Assembly: GCA_020746105.1 (NCBI GenBank)
Contig: CM036632.1
Location: 1,674,001 to 1,738,000 of the forward strand
Reading direction: 5' to 3'
Source: Trogon surrucura
Taxonomy: Eukaryota > Chordata > Aves > Trogoniformes > Trogonidae
DNA: 64,000 bases
The number at the start of each line of letters is the position of its first letter. Position 1 is the stretch's first letter. The notes beneath the pieces were generated by a model, which searched no databases, was not told where the DNA came from, and worked only from the letters and a program-made list of their open reading frames with translations. Of the stretch, positions 1-13,411 are shown in pieces. The position numbers and the translations under genes were made by a program.

Positions 1-3000
1 ATTATAAAAAGATTAAGCACCTTTTCTAGACTGCAGCATAAATTACCTAATGGGTAATCCAAGCACGATGTGACATTTTATCCCGAAGCAAAACCCTGTT
101 TTAATTTTTTTTGGCGCCCGGGACCGCTGAAAGGAAACTTCAAATAAAGAGAAGTCGGGGGTGTTGGCTGCTCGCACGGCGCTTTGGGGAGCGTGAGCGT
201 CCTGTTTGGGAACCTGGGACCCCTCCTCTCGTGGATGAAGGCAAACGTGAAGAACTTGGTTGAGCCTGAGACGCTCACCAGTGAGATTTAGAGCTTCCTT
301 GCAAACATTTTGAAGAGATGCTCGGCAGGGCTGCGGGCTCTGTGCTCCAGCAGACGCTGCTCTGTCCCACTGGGGACTTTCAGGGTTGTTTTTTTTTGGG
401 GGGTAGCTGAGGTTTTTGCATGGGGTTGTTCTCTTCTTGGCTCTTATGGAGGACCTGATGTTGCTCGGATGTTCGGACCGCTCCGTCTGCCCGGCGCAGT
501 AATTTGGCGCAGCCTCGGCGGTTCTGGTGCCGGGGGGTGGAAAGGCTGGGAGATGTGGCAGATAACGGCGACTTTGGAGCAGGAAGGTGATGTAGGGAAG
601 AGTCTCTGCAGATGCTGGCTTGCGTAAAAGGGAATTTTGGGAAATTCAACCTCTCATCCAAAGAGCGGTTTCCACCCAAACTTTGCAGCGACGTCAGCTC
701 CATGCGGCAGTTTTGCTCTGTGTTTTATTTCCTCGTGTGATTTGGATCCCTCTTTTCCGTCTCCTCTTCCTGCTTTTTTCAAGGAAAAAGTTGCCCAGGA
801 ACGGGGCTGGGCCGGGGCTCCCACGGGCCCCTCACATCCCCACTCGTAGCACAGCGGGACAGCGACCAATAGGTTGTGCTCCACGGAGATGCCACACACT
901 GCAGTTCGTAGGAATCATAAAGAATTCTGCGTTTTCTCACAATTTTGGGGCAGAACTAGTGACACGGGATGGCTGGTCACAGTTGGCCAACGTTTCCTGG
1001 TGAGTGGCAGTGGTGGCATCGCCGCTGAGCATCCTCCGTCACCACGGAGCCGTCCCAGGGCTCTGAGTCTCTTGGAGGCCAAATGAGGCTTTTTCTTGAC
1101 GTTTCCTCTCGCAGTCAGATGCGGTGTGTGCAGGCTTGCGGGTTGGGGGGACACACACCCCTTCATGCATTCTGTCGGGCATTGATCTGTGCTTCCACAC
1201 GCGCGTTAAGCAGCGCTGGGGGGTCCCGCCTGGGGGGTGTTAGACATTTAGCAGAGAGCTGCTGCATGCGATGTGGGATGGTGTGCTGGGGGATTTTTTC
1301 TTTCTTTTTCTTTTTTTTTTTCCCCCCTTCCTTCAAACCCATTCATGGGAGCTAATAATGTTCTTGAAAGGCATCCAGGGTTTCTTGAGCCAGACTTTGT
1401 TATCTCCGAACCTCACAACCCCGAAGCCTTTGAGCGGCGGGGACAGGACGCGGCTCCGGCGCTGCTCTTTTGACTTTTGCTGCGAGCGTTATTGGCAGTT
1501 GAAAAGTAGAGCTAAAGAGATGCCTTGAGGGTTTTTTTTTTTTGTGTGTGTGTGTTGTGATTGTACAGGCAGATCGAGACGCTCTATAGGCGCAAGCTGT
1601 TGAATAAAACCCGGTGTTCCGGCTACCCTGGAGTCACCAGGCTGCGTTTTGGCACGGAGCTTGTGTCGCCTTCCAGGGAGAGCTTTTCACAGCCCCATTT
1701 AAGAAATGCATAGGTGGGAAGAGACAAAAGAACCTTGCGAGGAGTCAGATGGCGATGCAGGGAGACCTGCTCGGGGACATTATCTTTATTCATCGACACC
1801 GGCTAATCTCTTCTCCTGATGGACTCGCGTTTCAACGCTCAGCTCTCAGAATAGCCCTTGTTTTTCTCGATGCGTTTGCAGCAACTCGGTCCTGCAGCGT
1901 GCTTCTTGGGTTTATTACTTCATGATCTTTCTTTTTTTTTAACTTTCATTACAAAACTAGGGCCTTTCTGTAGCAGCTTCCCCTATCCTCATCTCCCTCA
2001 CCTTTAGGGACTAAATCCTAAAATGCAAAAAAAAAAAATAAGTATGCAGGAAACCTGAAAAAGTTGTAAATTTGCAACTGCGATGGAGATGTTTTGATGC
2101 TTTACCTTAATGTGCAATACTCTGGATTTGCTAATAGACAAAAAAAAACTTGTCCGTGTGTTCCTTTTATATCACGGCTAAAGTGATTAAAGCTGGGTGT
2201 TGGCTGCAGGGTTTTTTTTAAATTTTTTTTTTGCAGAGGGGGTAAAAAGCTGTGACTTCCAGAGTGGAACGAGTTGTGGTCTTCCTGGCTGAGGAATGCT
2301 TTCTCTGTCCCTGCGTCTGTTAAATACGTGGTGGTTTTATAGGCAGGCTGTGCAGTGGGGTGTGCAGGCGTCACCCAAGTTTCTAAAGGATTTTGAATCT
2401 GCCGGCGTCGCCATCTCAGACTGCTTAAATAAATATATAAAGCCGGGCACCTAGAAATCGTGAGACTGGTTTAAAAAAAAAAACCAAACCCACAACACAG
2501 CAATATTATGTGAATCAATACCTCTGGAAAATACTTCTTCGTTCATGCCCTTTTTCTTGCGCTCCCCTGGTTACCCTTTTGTAACCTCCGGGGCTAGAAA
2601 TTTGGGCACATAAACACGGGCAGTTTTTTTTTATGGCTTTTGTGTCACTCCAGAGAACGTCCGAAAAGATGTCAAACATCATGAAAAGTTCACAAAGAGC
2701 GGTGAAAGCTGCAGGGTTTCCTGGATTATTTAGGGGCTGGAAAAATAGTTGACATGGAGTGAGAGAGAGAGTGTTTGGGGAGTTTCTTCTTTTTTTTTTT
2801 TTTTTCCTTTTTTTTTTTTTTTTTTCCTCCTAGATTATTTTTAGATGCAGACAGTGACAGAAGGTGGAAAAGGCCAGTGGATTTAGAGAGTGCTTTTATG
2901 CAGGGAGAGACTATTACTTAAGAGAGTTCAAAGCTTATTTATAAAACAGTAATTACCGTCCCCTGGGACGGAAGTGGGCAGCTCGCGCCGAGCTGAGGAG

Positions 3001-3399
3001 GGGGTTACAGCAGTTAATTGGCAAATATGCTTAAAAGCTTCTTCCCGACCTTTTAAAAAAACTTTTAGCTCAAACAGGCTCGGGCAGAGATTGAAAACCT
3101 GCCTAATGAAAGGCCAGGTTTAATACCAGGACTTAGCTCTAAATGGCTTTTCAAAGGGTTTTGGAAATCCTCCGGCGCAGGGATGCTCCCACGTCCCACG
3201 GGACCGCGCTCTGCCCTGCGGCGAGGGCTGAGGGGGCTCCGGGAGCCCGGCGACCCCTTCCCCACCCCCCAGCTTTTCAGGGTGGTCTGTGGGTCCCACA
3301 AGGTGCCCCTCACTGCCACCCTCCTTGATGGAGCATCTCGGGTGGCTTGGGTTAATTCCTGCCCGTGCTCTCGTGGTCCAGCACTCCAAGGGGAGCAAC
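1..3399. other. Non-coding, probable HS3ST6 intron 1 (left part)
   Basis: I see no supportable exon, RNA gene or transposon here. The stretch is unique-looking DNA of moderate GC with several T-rich tracts, a short GA repeat near 2761 and a long pyrimidine tract at 2784-2830. Assignment to HS3ST6 intron 1 is an inference from the missing first exon of that gene; the left part could instead be intergenic. Confidence 0.5.
2784..2830. repeat. Pyrimidine (poly-T) tract
   Basis: Two runs of 16-18 T separated by CC, flanked by C/T. It is a simple low-complexity tract with no poly(A)-tailed element recognisable beside it. Confidence 0.9.
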
Positions 3400-3661
3400 T
3401 CTGGCTCAGGGTGTGTAGTGACAGGACAAGGGGTAACGGCATCAACCTGAAAGAGAGTAGATTTGGATTATGTATTAGGAGGAAATTCTTTTCTGTGCGG
3501 ATGCTGACAGAGGTTGCCCAGAGAAGCTGTGGCAGCTCCTCCCTGGAAGGGTTCAAGGCCAGGTTGGACAGGGCTTGGAGCAACCTGGGCTGGCGGGAGG
3601 TGTAGGGACCAGATGATCTTGGAGGTCCCTTCCAAGCCAACCCATTGACTCTGTGATTGTC
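3400..3661 (+). mobile_element. CR1 LINE, 5'-truncated 3' fragment
   Basis: The segment matches the 3' end of avian CR1. It has the degraded end of the ORF2 reading frame (around the ITLKESRFGL-type stretch and the NFFSVRML/TEVAQ-like block), then the 'GGACAGGGCTTGGAGCAACCTGG' region type and the 'GATGATCTTGGAGGTCCCTTCCAA' type 3' UTR. It ends in CTCTGTGATTG, a decayed terminal octamer. It is inactive. Confidence 0.88.
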
Positions 3662-6600
3662 CTTGCCCTGCTCCCACCAACTAAAACGCGACGAGCTGAT
3701 GCTCAGCTACCCAGGGCTGACGGCAGAGGAACCGGTGGAGCCCTTGCATCTCCCTCTGTGTCTTCCACCACGTTTTTCTGGTGCATTTGCTTAGAAATGT
3801 ATTAAAGCGAGGAGCAGAGGAATGGTCTGGGTGGCTTTCTGCAGATCTGTGAAAAACACCCAGTTGAAAGCCTGATCTGTGGCTGAGGGGGCAAGGGTGG
3901 AGGCACACAGGACAGCTCTGGTCCAGCCGGGGCAGCGCTGGGGCCATGCTTCCAGAAGAGTCTTGCCTTGCAAGAGGATGTAGGGGCTGGATGCAGGAAT
4001 TGATGCTGTGAAGCACGATCCTCCCTTCCCAAGCAGCACGCGGGGCTCCGGGGGATGCCACGCATCGCTCTCGCGCGTCAGGGTTTGCAGGATGCCTCTC
4101 GGGTCTCTCTAGCAGACTCTCTTACCCTGGACTTGTCGGAATTAATTCCTCTCGGTGGGGTCGGCCTGCTCTGTAATGAAGAAATGGCAAGACGTGGTGG
4201 TTGCACGCAAGAAGTATATTTCAGCTTTCTGCAGGTGTGCCGAGAGTCCGGAGAAGTTCAGGTCTGCACCGCGCCGTTAGTTACCGGGGCTCTGCCCGAA
4301 CCCCTGGGCACCACGTGTCTGGCATGACAGCGTGCATCGTGTGTCCTTTGGGCTTTCGGGGGCTTTCCCCTTGGCAGGATCTGAGGTCCCTCCACGTTGG
4401 TGCTCAGGGCTGCTCAGGTTTTACGTGCTCCGCTCGTGCAGTGACGGTCTTGGGTGGGCAATTCGCAGCAGCTCCTTTGATTTCGCCTTCTCCTCCTCCC
4501 TCCGTGTGGAGGGAGAGACAGCTGGTGGGTCATGAGAAGTCTTCGGAATTATTCATGCATCTCTTAAGTGAGTCACTCTTGAGCTGAAGAGCCGTTTGAA
4601 ATGCAAATGGAGAATATTGCGGGCGGGCAGGGTGCTGGGGCAGGGGCAGGGAGGCAGCGTGCCCGGCTCACTGAATTGGAACCTGTGATGCGCGGGGCGG
4701 TAGATGCCTGGCCCCGTGTGCTGCTGGTGTTTGCAGGTGACAGGGATGGGCTCTGCCTGCAGAGATCCAGGTGTTGCTGGCCGAGGGCCTTTAGAGCCAC
4801 GGACCCAAAAGAGCATCCCAAAAGAGCACGTGCTGCTCAGTTTGGGGCTGCTGGTGACACAACCTGCCCGGACCTGGAGCACCTGGAGGGCTCCGTTCTG
4901 GATAGAAATAACAGCTAAAATGCCTGAAATTAGTTTCTCATAAGCAGCTGCAGAAAACTTTCCCTTGTCTGTGCTATTGAAGCGCTGACGTGGATGTTTT
5001 GGGAATGGCAGCGCTTTTGGGAGCGGGATGCGCCGCCGGGCTCCTCCTGGGAATGGTTTTGTACGACTGAGCGCGCTCTTCTGAGGGAAAGCCCGCGGGG
5101 ACGTGAGGAATAAAACTCCTCTCTCCCAGCCCAGCAGCAGCTCTGCGGCGCGGGGGGTGGCACAAGCATCCCCGGCGGCCGCGGTCGCTGCGCATTTTAA
5201 CACACAAAATTGATTACAAGCAGCAGAGAATTACATTAATACAGTTGCTTGTCACTGAGGTCTTATTAGTAATCTTCACTCATTAGTCTGGAGAGAATAA
5301 GGATGTGACCTTGTTAAGTGTCCTTGCTGAGGGAAGAGCTGACCACTTTGCTATTGATTTATTCTTCAGCCCCTGAGCAGCGTGGGTGCACGGGAGGTGT
5401 TGTGATGTTGGGGTGCAGAACTGGGCATCTCCCTCCCTGCCTGCACCCTTTGGGCCAGCGCAGCCGGTGAATTAGGAGCCGCTTTCGGCGGCCACCGTAT
5501 TGTGCAAAATAAATGAAAAAAATTAACAACAACAACAACAAAAAAAGGACCTGCTGATGATTGATGGAAAAGGACAAGAAAAGTGACAGGTCCTGTCCCC
5601 GGAGGCAACATCACGCTTCTGCCTCCTGCCCGGCGCTGCGTGGTGCCGCTCGGCGGGGGCCGGCGCAGCCCTCCTGCACCCCGCAATTTCCCAGCTGCTC
5701 CCGAGCCCGCAGCATCCCAAACCTCGGTCCCCCGGGGGGGGGTCAGGGCTGGCTGCCTGCTCCGCTCTGCTCCCCGCACCGGTGCCTGGCCAAGGGCAGG
5801 ATGGATCCTCCGCGACTGCCAGCACACTGAAATCGAGCCCCCGGAGTACAGAGAGGAGAGAACCTGGGAACACGTCCTGCCACCCATGGGGCAAGACCCC
5901 AAAATGCCTCTGCAGCCCTACATCAGATGGGTTTATTTAGTTTTTAGGTTTTTTCCCTACTTTTGAAGGTTTTCCCTGCCTCTACCTGCTGCTGTTTGCA
6001 CCACATGCCGGTGTTCTCGACGCCACCTGTGCCACTAAGCCCCCTGTAATTCCAAGTGACAACGCACACGGCCCCGTGGACACCCTGCCGGGGAGGAAAC
6101 GTCAATAAGAGTGGAAGCAAAAGAAATCCCACAATTACCAGGAGTGCGGAGGGGACTCGATAAGTGCCATTGATCAGGCGCTCGTCAGCGCCGTCCCTCG
6201 CCACGGCCACTTGTCAATAGATGCTGGGAAGCGGAACGAGGTCCCCAACGTGGCGGTGGCTCTCCGGAGCCCGGTGGGATGCTGACGTCCCGGTGGGATG
6301 CCGACAGCCGGGCAGAATTTTTCCCAGCCATTTGGACCTGGCTGGCTGGGACCTGCCGGCTCCATCCCTGCAAGGGACAGCTCAGCGGGGCACGTAGCCG
6401 GGACTGGGGATTATTCTTCAACAAGAGCATCAGCCGCTTCCTCCGGCTGCTTTTATATTTCAGAAAGTCATGTTCCTAAGCCACACAAGCCATGAGAAAA
6501 ATTTCAGGGGGCCTCTGCCAAGTAATTTCGGTGGAGAATTTCAGTTTTGTTGAAGGAAGGGCTTGTTTGTCTCCGTGAAAAGCCCGTTTTGGGAGGAGGG

Positions 6601-7112
6601 AGGGAGTTGAACGTCCCCCCCGCGGCGTCGGAGACCCAAGCGTGACAACCTGCATCCGCTTCGCTGCCACCCGGGCGGCGCGGAGCTGTCGCCGGTGCCT
6701 CTCCTTTCACAAAGGAGCTGTCGGGCAGGGGCCAGGCTGCTGCTGGGAAGAGAAGGGAGAAAACATCCCCGAGGGTCTGATCCTGTCCCGTGGGGGACGG
6801 CGTTGGAGACTGAGCATCCCAGTCTGGGGAAGGTGCCACCATCCTGCTCTGGTCCACCAGCTTTTCCTGGGGTCTGGACTGGCTCCTGCAGCTCAAGTCC
6901 TGCTTTGTGATTTATTCTGAGCTTGTGTGGCGAGGGAGGTCTGCCAGGAGGATGGCAGCGCTCTGCGCCCGCCTGGGTTTGAAGCTCAGGTCTTGTCTCC
7001 GCCAGTGTGGGTTAGATGGGAGGCCAGTGGGTTCTGGACTTGTCGGAGGGTGCTATCCTGATGTCAGCCCTGGCAGACGGCTCCGGGTCACTCCTGTCTC
7101 CGTGACCAGGGC
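3662..7112. other. Non-coding, probable HS3ST6 intron 1
   Basis: No exon recognised. The segment holds a strong G-quadruplex-type tract (4621-4651), a CpG-dense patch (about 4983-5197), an AT-rich conserved-element-like stretch (about 5200-5320) and a short CAA repeat (5524-5543). Open frames here are GC-rich and show no protein family. Confidence 0.5.
4621..4651 (+). other. Putative G-quadruplex tract
   Basis: Six runs of three or four G within 31 bases, with loops of 1 to 4 bases on the plus strand. This meets the usual G4 pattern with two runs to spare. Function is unknown. Confidence 0.75.
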
Positions 7113-7113
7113 C

Positions 7114-7200
7114 ATGATTATCGAATACTTTGAGTTGGAAAAGACCTTTAAAGCTCATCCAGCCCAACCACCCAAACCTGCCCTGGACCTCAGGGCACGA
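7114..7200 (-). mobile_element. CR1 LINE 3' end fragment
   Basis: Reverse-strand CR1 3' UTR. It starts with a decayed terminal repeat (ATGATTATCGAATA) followed by the typical 'TTGGAAAAGACCTTTAAAGC' and 'TCATCCAGCCCAACCACC' blocks. It is short and degraded. Confidence 0.8.
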
Positions 7201-10200
7201 TGATGGGGTGGGAATTGCCCTGTGCTGGGTGTCAGAGCTCATCTCTGCTGCTTCAGCTGCATCCCACGGGGGGTCGGTTTGATCCTGATCTTGTTACAAA
7301 GGCAGATAACAAGGGATAGCCTTGTCCAGTTCTGATCTTGTTAGGTGTATTAAAAATTAATATTTCTTTGCTTCAAGCTGCATGGGGGGAGTACGTGAGG
7401 GTTTGCTGCATTCACGGGCCTTAGCAGGGATCACAGTAAGGTCTCCGTCATCTGAAAGGTTCCTAAAACTTGAATTGTTGAACAGGAACCTTGAATGAGC
7501 AATTCTTTTTTTTCGCATTAATCACTCTGATGGCGCAAGACCTTTTCTAAACATTTTTTTTTTTTATCCTAGGCGATCATTCTTTAAAATAAAGGCAAAT
7601 TCAGGCCTAAATCCTGCCAAGGGCTGGTCACCACCTAACTCCAGCTGTGTGCAGCTGTGGGAGCCTCACATCAGCGTCTGCATCTCGGCTCGACGCACTG
7701 CTTGTAGGTGTTAAGATATCCTTGTCGTTAACGGGTTTCTGGCTGCATGACGTCATAGGCCGGTGAATTACACGGTCGGTTGTGTGATGTACCCAGCTCT
7801 GACCTCAAAATATTCCCCAAGCCCCTTCCTTCCGTTCGGGTGAGGCTGGAGCCAAGTTTGTGGATGAAGACGAAAGGTGACCCTTTGGAAAGAAATCTGG
7901 CCGTCAGACCCTCCCAAGCTCAGCTGGGATGCTCTCGGGGACAGATCCTCCTCCCCTCGTGGCAGCTGGACATAAATTTTTAAAGCACAATCTGGGTGGA
8001 GGGCAGGGTTGGGAACTCTTCTGATTTTGCTAGGAATCTCACGAGACTTAGTGGTTTTTCTGAGCTGTAGCTCCTGGAGGCTTGGGACAGGGAGAGTTTC
8101 AGTTCTTGCTTGAAACCAGTATCTCCTGAAGACAAAAAAACTGAAGACTCCGGAACCAGAAGAAAGCTTTGGAGAGCTGTAGTCCATGTGCGGAGCTGTG
8201 TTTGAAGACAATCCCAATGTGAGCTGTGATTTGGCTCAAGGTGGTCCTTCCTGCCTACAGAAAACCTCAACAGTTACTTCTTGCAGTTATAAAACCATCC
8301 AGAGACAAGTTTCCAGGCCCCAAACGAGTGCTGGCAGCCTGGTGAAGGACACTGGCTCCACCACGGTGTGAAGGTCTCAGTGGATCAGAAGAGAGCAGCT
8401 CGGTGGTGGTGAGAGGTCCTGGAAAGACCCGATTTCTGCAGAAATCTCCTTTCCTCCAAGGTCTGGAGGAAGACCCTTGAAGCAGAAGAAGGTGGCAGGA
8501 CACTGGGGCAGTGACCTGGCTGGGTCTCCTCATGCCTGGACGGTCGAGTCTCCGCGTGCGCGACTCATTGCTCCCCTGAGCCACCGCGCAGGACGTGGAA
8601 GAGCATCTTTAAAGAACGAGTAAAACTGTTGCCACTTCAAAACTAGTCTCAGAATTGATGCCAGGACTCCAACAGACTGATGCTCCTTTATTCTCCTTTT
8701 AATTAATTCCTTTGCCTCCAGTGAATTTCCATCCTTTATTTCTGCTGCAATCAAAGGGCTGCGAGCGGCGAGGCTCGCATTAGGAACAGACCGATCCAAC
8801 CTTTTTTTAATCTCCCCGTATCAGTTACTTGTCTTCTTCTGGCGCTGCCACGATGCATCTGAAGCACACATGCCAAGAGATGACTTGTCGGAGGAGCGGT
8901 GGGGCACGCAAAACCCTGGAGCTCGCTCTCGGCTGGTCTCCTTTGCTGGCAGTTTCATAGGGCAGCAGAGAATAAGAGCCCCGAGAAGCTCGCTAGGACG
9001 CACAAATGGGCCATTACGTGGTCACCTGAGAAGTGCCTGGTGATTTACGGCGTTATTAAAAGGTGGTGGTAAGAGTAGAAAAGATTTGTAACATCTGCCT
9101 CGAGAACCCCGTCTCTGACCCTCGCACCCCAGATACAAACATATTGAATATCCGAACAGGCAGTCGAGCCTGCGGATCGCTCTGACAGAGATCCCTGCAC
9201 ATCTGGTAACACTTGGCCTGATACTTAAGACCCCGGACGACGTGTAATTCAACGTAACTCACTCCTTGCCCTGCTGTGGACTCGAAGAGGCTGTTCCTGC
9301 CCGAAGGACGGTCTTTGGAGGAGCCTCGGGAAGGAGGAACGTGCAACCGAAGTCGACGTGAAGATGAGGATGCGCTTGGACGTGAACTGCTGGGGGGTGA
9401 GGGCTGTGCTGTGGGAAAGCCGTCATCTCCAGGTGGCAAAAGAACCAGGGCTGGAGTCTTCATGCTTGGTGGAAGCTAAGCCTGATCCCAACCCACAGCT
9501 CTGTTTTCTTGCTGGTGATGACTGTAGCTCCAAAACAGCCTCCACGACTCGTAGGTCTCTTCCCACGTCCAACGCTAGCGTGACAGCATTGGCTGTCCTT
9601 GGACAAGCTGCTGGATCATCTCCTTCTCATGCCCTCTGAAGGCTGTAGAGGTCCAGGGCGATGCTGTTGGCTCAGGTGATGGGAGCCTACGTTGCTGGAG
9701 CAGTGCAACATTCCACTTTCTCCCTTTCTCTCCCTTATTTGCGGTTCTGGCTTCTGGAACACCTGGGTGCGTGTTCTGCCTGTTAAGAAGGGAAAAAAAT
9801 CATAGCTAGAAATGAAAGGTGCAAAGAGTGGGCTGATGTAGAAGGTTTGTGGTGCTACGCCTTGGCAGGGATGGCCTGGATGAGTTACTGCACGTGTTAG
9901 CGTGGAGCCTGTGTGTAGTCGGGTTGAAGAGCAGTGTGGAATCTGAGAGAAAACACTCCTGTTGTGGCCTCTGCTCCTCCACACCTTCCCAGCTGGAGGA
10001 GATCTCCTCTTGCAGAGCCTGGCTGGCTGGTGGGATGCCGGCAGCTTTGGTGGAGCGATGCTGCCTTGCAGCAGGGAGGCTCCCAACCTGAAATGACATC
10101 TCAGTCTGCTCGAGCCGCCTTGGGGTTTTGCGCAAACACTGATTTTTAGGCACCAGCGGGAAAAATTTGTTGGTGGAAGCGGCTCTGACGGGCGCATTCA

Positions 10201-11057
10201 CTTGCTAGAAGTCTGCACGGTGCCGAGCTCGCGGCCTCTGCCTTGAGCCGAGCTGAAAATGAGCAGAGAGTGGAGGATGCACGTGTTTTCAGGGAACAGG
10301 GGAGAGCTGGCAGTGGTGGGGATAAAAGCAACATATGTCTGATTGAATAAATGGAGAAATGCAGGCCAGATGGCTGGAAACACTATGAACTGTTTAATAA
10401 TGTCTAAACTCTTTACTCTCTGGAGCAAGATTATGGGCACTTGCAATCTTTTTTCTTTCTGCTCGATTTGCCTCCTGCGTTGGCCGCCTTACTCTTGGCT
10501 TCGGGGAGAGCCCTCGATGTCGTCTGTGACCTTCAGAAATTTGTGAAGTTATTGTCTGGGGTGTAAATGTTGAGCGTCTTCCAGGGAGCAGCCAACGATT
10601 TGGAAAGACGACCCCTCCGTCCCAGGGAGGTGAAGCTCTGGAAGGGCTTTTGTGGCTGTGTTAGAGGGTGGGGAGAGCCTGGGAGGAGTTGGGGTACGTC
10701 CTGGGGGAGGCTGGTCTCTTGGTCTGGTTCACACTGACCGGGCTGGACCAGCTCGGAAGCAGGAATATCTGTGCCAAACGCTGGCAAAGTCACTTTGGAG
10801 CAAAGAGCAAGTAGATCCATGGGACCAGCACACGCTGAACTGGAAGCAGAGCCAGGTCTGGTTTGCACTGGCTCTCCTCTGCCGTTAACTCGCAGAGAAG
10901 CTGAGCTCAAGCCAATCGTCCTTCCTGTGAGAGAACTTGGAAGCTGGGTCCTCCAAGGTGCCCCCCTCCTCCTGGCAGTAGCTGAACCAGGCGTTGCATG
11001 AGGCAGGGGAGGAAGGAGGATGCGTTCGAAGGGCTTTGGGGATGGCGATGGCTTGGG
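7201..11057. other. Non-coding, probable HS3ST6 intron 1
   Basis: Unique DNA with no exon, RNA gene or repeat family that I can recognise. The longer open frames on either strand (up to 193 codons near 9616-10197) have no recognisable domain and overlap frames on the other strand of similar length. Confidence 0.5.
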
Positions 11058-11146
11058 GCAACCTGGGCTGGTGGGAGGTGTCCCTGCCCATGGCTGGGGT
11101 TTGGGACTAGATGGTCTTTAAGGTCCTTCCCAACCCAACCCATGAA
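11058..11146 (+). mobile_element. CR1 LINE 3' end fragment
   Basis: Plus-strand CR1 3' UTR. It has the 'GCAACCTGGGCTGGTGGGAG' block, then the GTGTCCCTGCCCATGG block and 'GACTAGATGGTCTTTAAGGT' before CCTTCCCAACCCAACC. The terminal octamers are lost. The start resembles the CR1 copy at 3400-3661. Confidence 0.82.
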
Positions 11147-13210
11147 GGTAAAGGTGCCTGAAATGCTCCTGGGGGTGGGTCTTCAGGATGGTTTTCGAGG
11201 GACCACCCACTCCAAATGACCCCAAATCCCACCTTTCCGAGGGTCCTGCGTAGTCAGAGGAGCTGCTTTGTGTTGGAGATTTGTCTCCTCTCCCTCTCCG
11301 GGAGGATGCAAATTTGCAGATCAGTGGGGAAATCCAAGCTTTTGTATGTTCTGGTCAAAAGTTTTAATTTTCTTCCAGGCAGGAATTTGTCTTATTTTTT
11401 GAAAATACAAAGACAGCAAGGATCTTTGAAGTGCAATCTCAGATTTGGTCGGTGTTTCGAAACGTGGGGTAGTTTTGAGCAGAAAAGGGACATTTGTGTT
11501 TTAGGGTAAAGGCTGATCTTTGTGCTACTTCCGAACCTTGTAATCGGCTGCCAAGTTCCTCTGTGGATGGTGGTAAAAATAGATATCGTGGTATTTTCAT
11601 CTGAAATATTTGTTGTTTTGCACCAGCCGAATCATGTTCAGCTGATTTGAGAGCTGGGGGTTTTGTCACGCTCCTCCCCAAGGTGGGGACACATCTGAAA
11701 TTTTAAAAATTATGTTTTTCTGGGTGATCTTTGAAAAAAGAAACAAAGTGCCTGGTGTCCTTTGAGGGGAACGGAGCAGACATTGCAGTTACGTTAAGTT
11801 GGAAATCCTAAATAATCCAAAAATAATGCAGGTTGCAGTTTTTGGAAGTTGCTTTCTTTCCTCGCGCGATGAAAGGGAGGCAAAAAAAAAAAACCCCAAA
11901 CCAAACCTGTGTACGTACCCTGCTTCAAGGAAAATGAATTGCAAATAAGAAAAACAAATAGGAGGTAATTCTTCGTCTCCAAGCACAGCTCTATTCAACG
12001 TCTTAAAAGTCAAGGGATTTAGGGATCTGGAGATAGCGTCAATGTTTTTTTGGTAACAAGTACAAACTGCAGCGGGTTTTAGGACTTCAGAAGCTGTTTC
12101 TGATTAGTATCTTTTCTTTTGACAACTTTTTCTTTTTTTTTTTTCTCTTCAGAAGAAAAAAAAAAAAAGGAAAAGGGCTTTTTTGTAACACAGTTGAGTT
12201 AGAGATGGGGAAAAATCTGTTTGAAATATGCAGGGACCTGAAAGAAAATCTTGAGTGAATAATAAGTTTAACTGACCTTAAAATATCCCATTGCCATGAG
12301 GGATTTGAGAGTAATACTTCAAATGGATTTTTGATGAGGCTCTCTAGGCTGTGGGGAATTGAATATTTTACCCAACACGTTTTCCCATCTAAATTTTCAC
12401 AATGACTAGGAAAAACTATCCTGAAATGCCTAAAGAAGGTCTTGTTTTGGCTTTGTGTTTCTCACTTTAAAGCTACTGCCGCGCGGAGAGGAAAAAAAGA
12501 AAAATCAATTTACTGGAAGGTGGCTTTTCAGAACGACTCTTTTTTTTTTTTTTTTTTTCCCCCCCCGACATTAAATTTTATCCTAAAGAGGGATTCATCC
12601 TGACATCTCGATCTGCACCAGAGCCTCTGATCCCAGGTTCTCCCGGATGGGCTGGGGGTCCCGTCGGGGGTCAGATGCTGCCGGCCAGGCACAAACTCAC
12701 GGGAATGATGGACGAGCTGGAATTTTTCATTTTCACAGAGTTCACCCCTCCCGCCGTCGAGACCTTCGAGCGGGGGGAAGCCGCGATCCACTCGGTGAAA
12801 ATGGGAGCTTTATCCTCTTCTGGCACGGCCCTGCCTCACCTTCAGCCAGTGTATCGCTCTATTTTTTTTAATTTTTTTTTTTTTTTTTGGTGTACCGTAG
12901 ACCTGCACAACCCAGGCTGAATCCAGCTCCTTGTGCTGAGCCTCTCCAGCCGGCGGCTCGTGGTTCGGGGGCGTCGGGCAGCGGCTCTGCGGGCTCGCTG
13001 GGTTACGTGTGCTTGTGCCGCATCGGTTTGATTTTAGCGATTATGAAAACAAGCTCGGGGAAGTGGAGCTGGGCAAGTACCCTGCGTGTGCTGGCAGCTT
13101 AAAAATAGATCTGTTTTATCCGCTAATAAATCCGGAGTTGTGGTGTCGAGGGGTGGAACGGATGGGTCTAGCGAGCGGCGTGAGCCTGGGTGAAAGCATC
13201 GTCTGTGTCA
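11147..13210. other. Non-coding, probable HS3ST6 intron 1
   Basis: AT-richer unique DNA, with poly-A/T tracts near 12130-12170, 12540-12566 and 12862-12888. No exon or RNA gene seen. Confidence 0.5.
12540..12566. repeat. T19-C8 homopolymer tract
   Basis: A run of about 19 T directly followed by about 8 C. Such junctions are prone to length error in sequencing. Confidence 0.9.
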
Positions 13211-13371
13211 GCACAGAACCGTGGAATCCCAGGCTGGTTTGGGGTGGAAGGGACAGTTGAAGACCCTTAATCCCACTCCCTGCAGTGAGCAGGGACACTT
13301 TCCACGAGCTGGGATTGCTCAGAGCCTCATCCAGCCTGAACCTGAATGGTTCCAGGGATGCTTGGGCTCCA
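13211..13371 (-). mobile_element. CR1 LINE 3' fragment
   Basis: Reverse-strand CR1. It carries the terminal side (CAGAACCGTGGAATCCC), then 'GGTTTGGGGTGGAAGGGACA', 'CCTGCAGTGAGCAGGGACA' and 'CTCAGAGCCTCATCCAGCCT', and ends in the ATGGTTCCAGGGATG block. The copy is degraded and lies next to a second CR1 piece at 13412. Confidence 0.83.
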
Positions 13372-13411
13372 GGATCTGGTCCTCGCCCTGCTCGCGACTA
13401 TTTTTAAGAGA

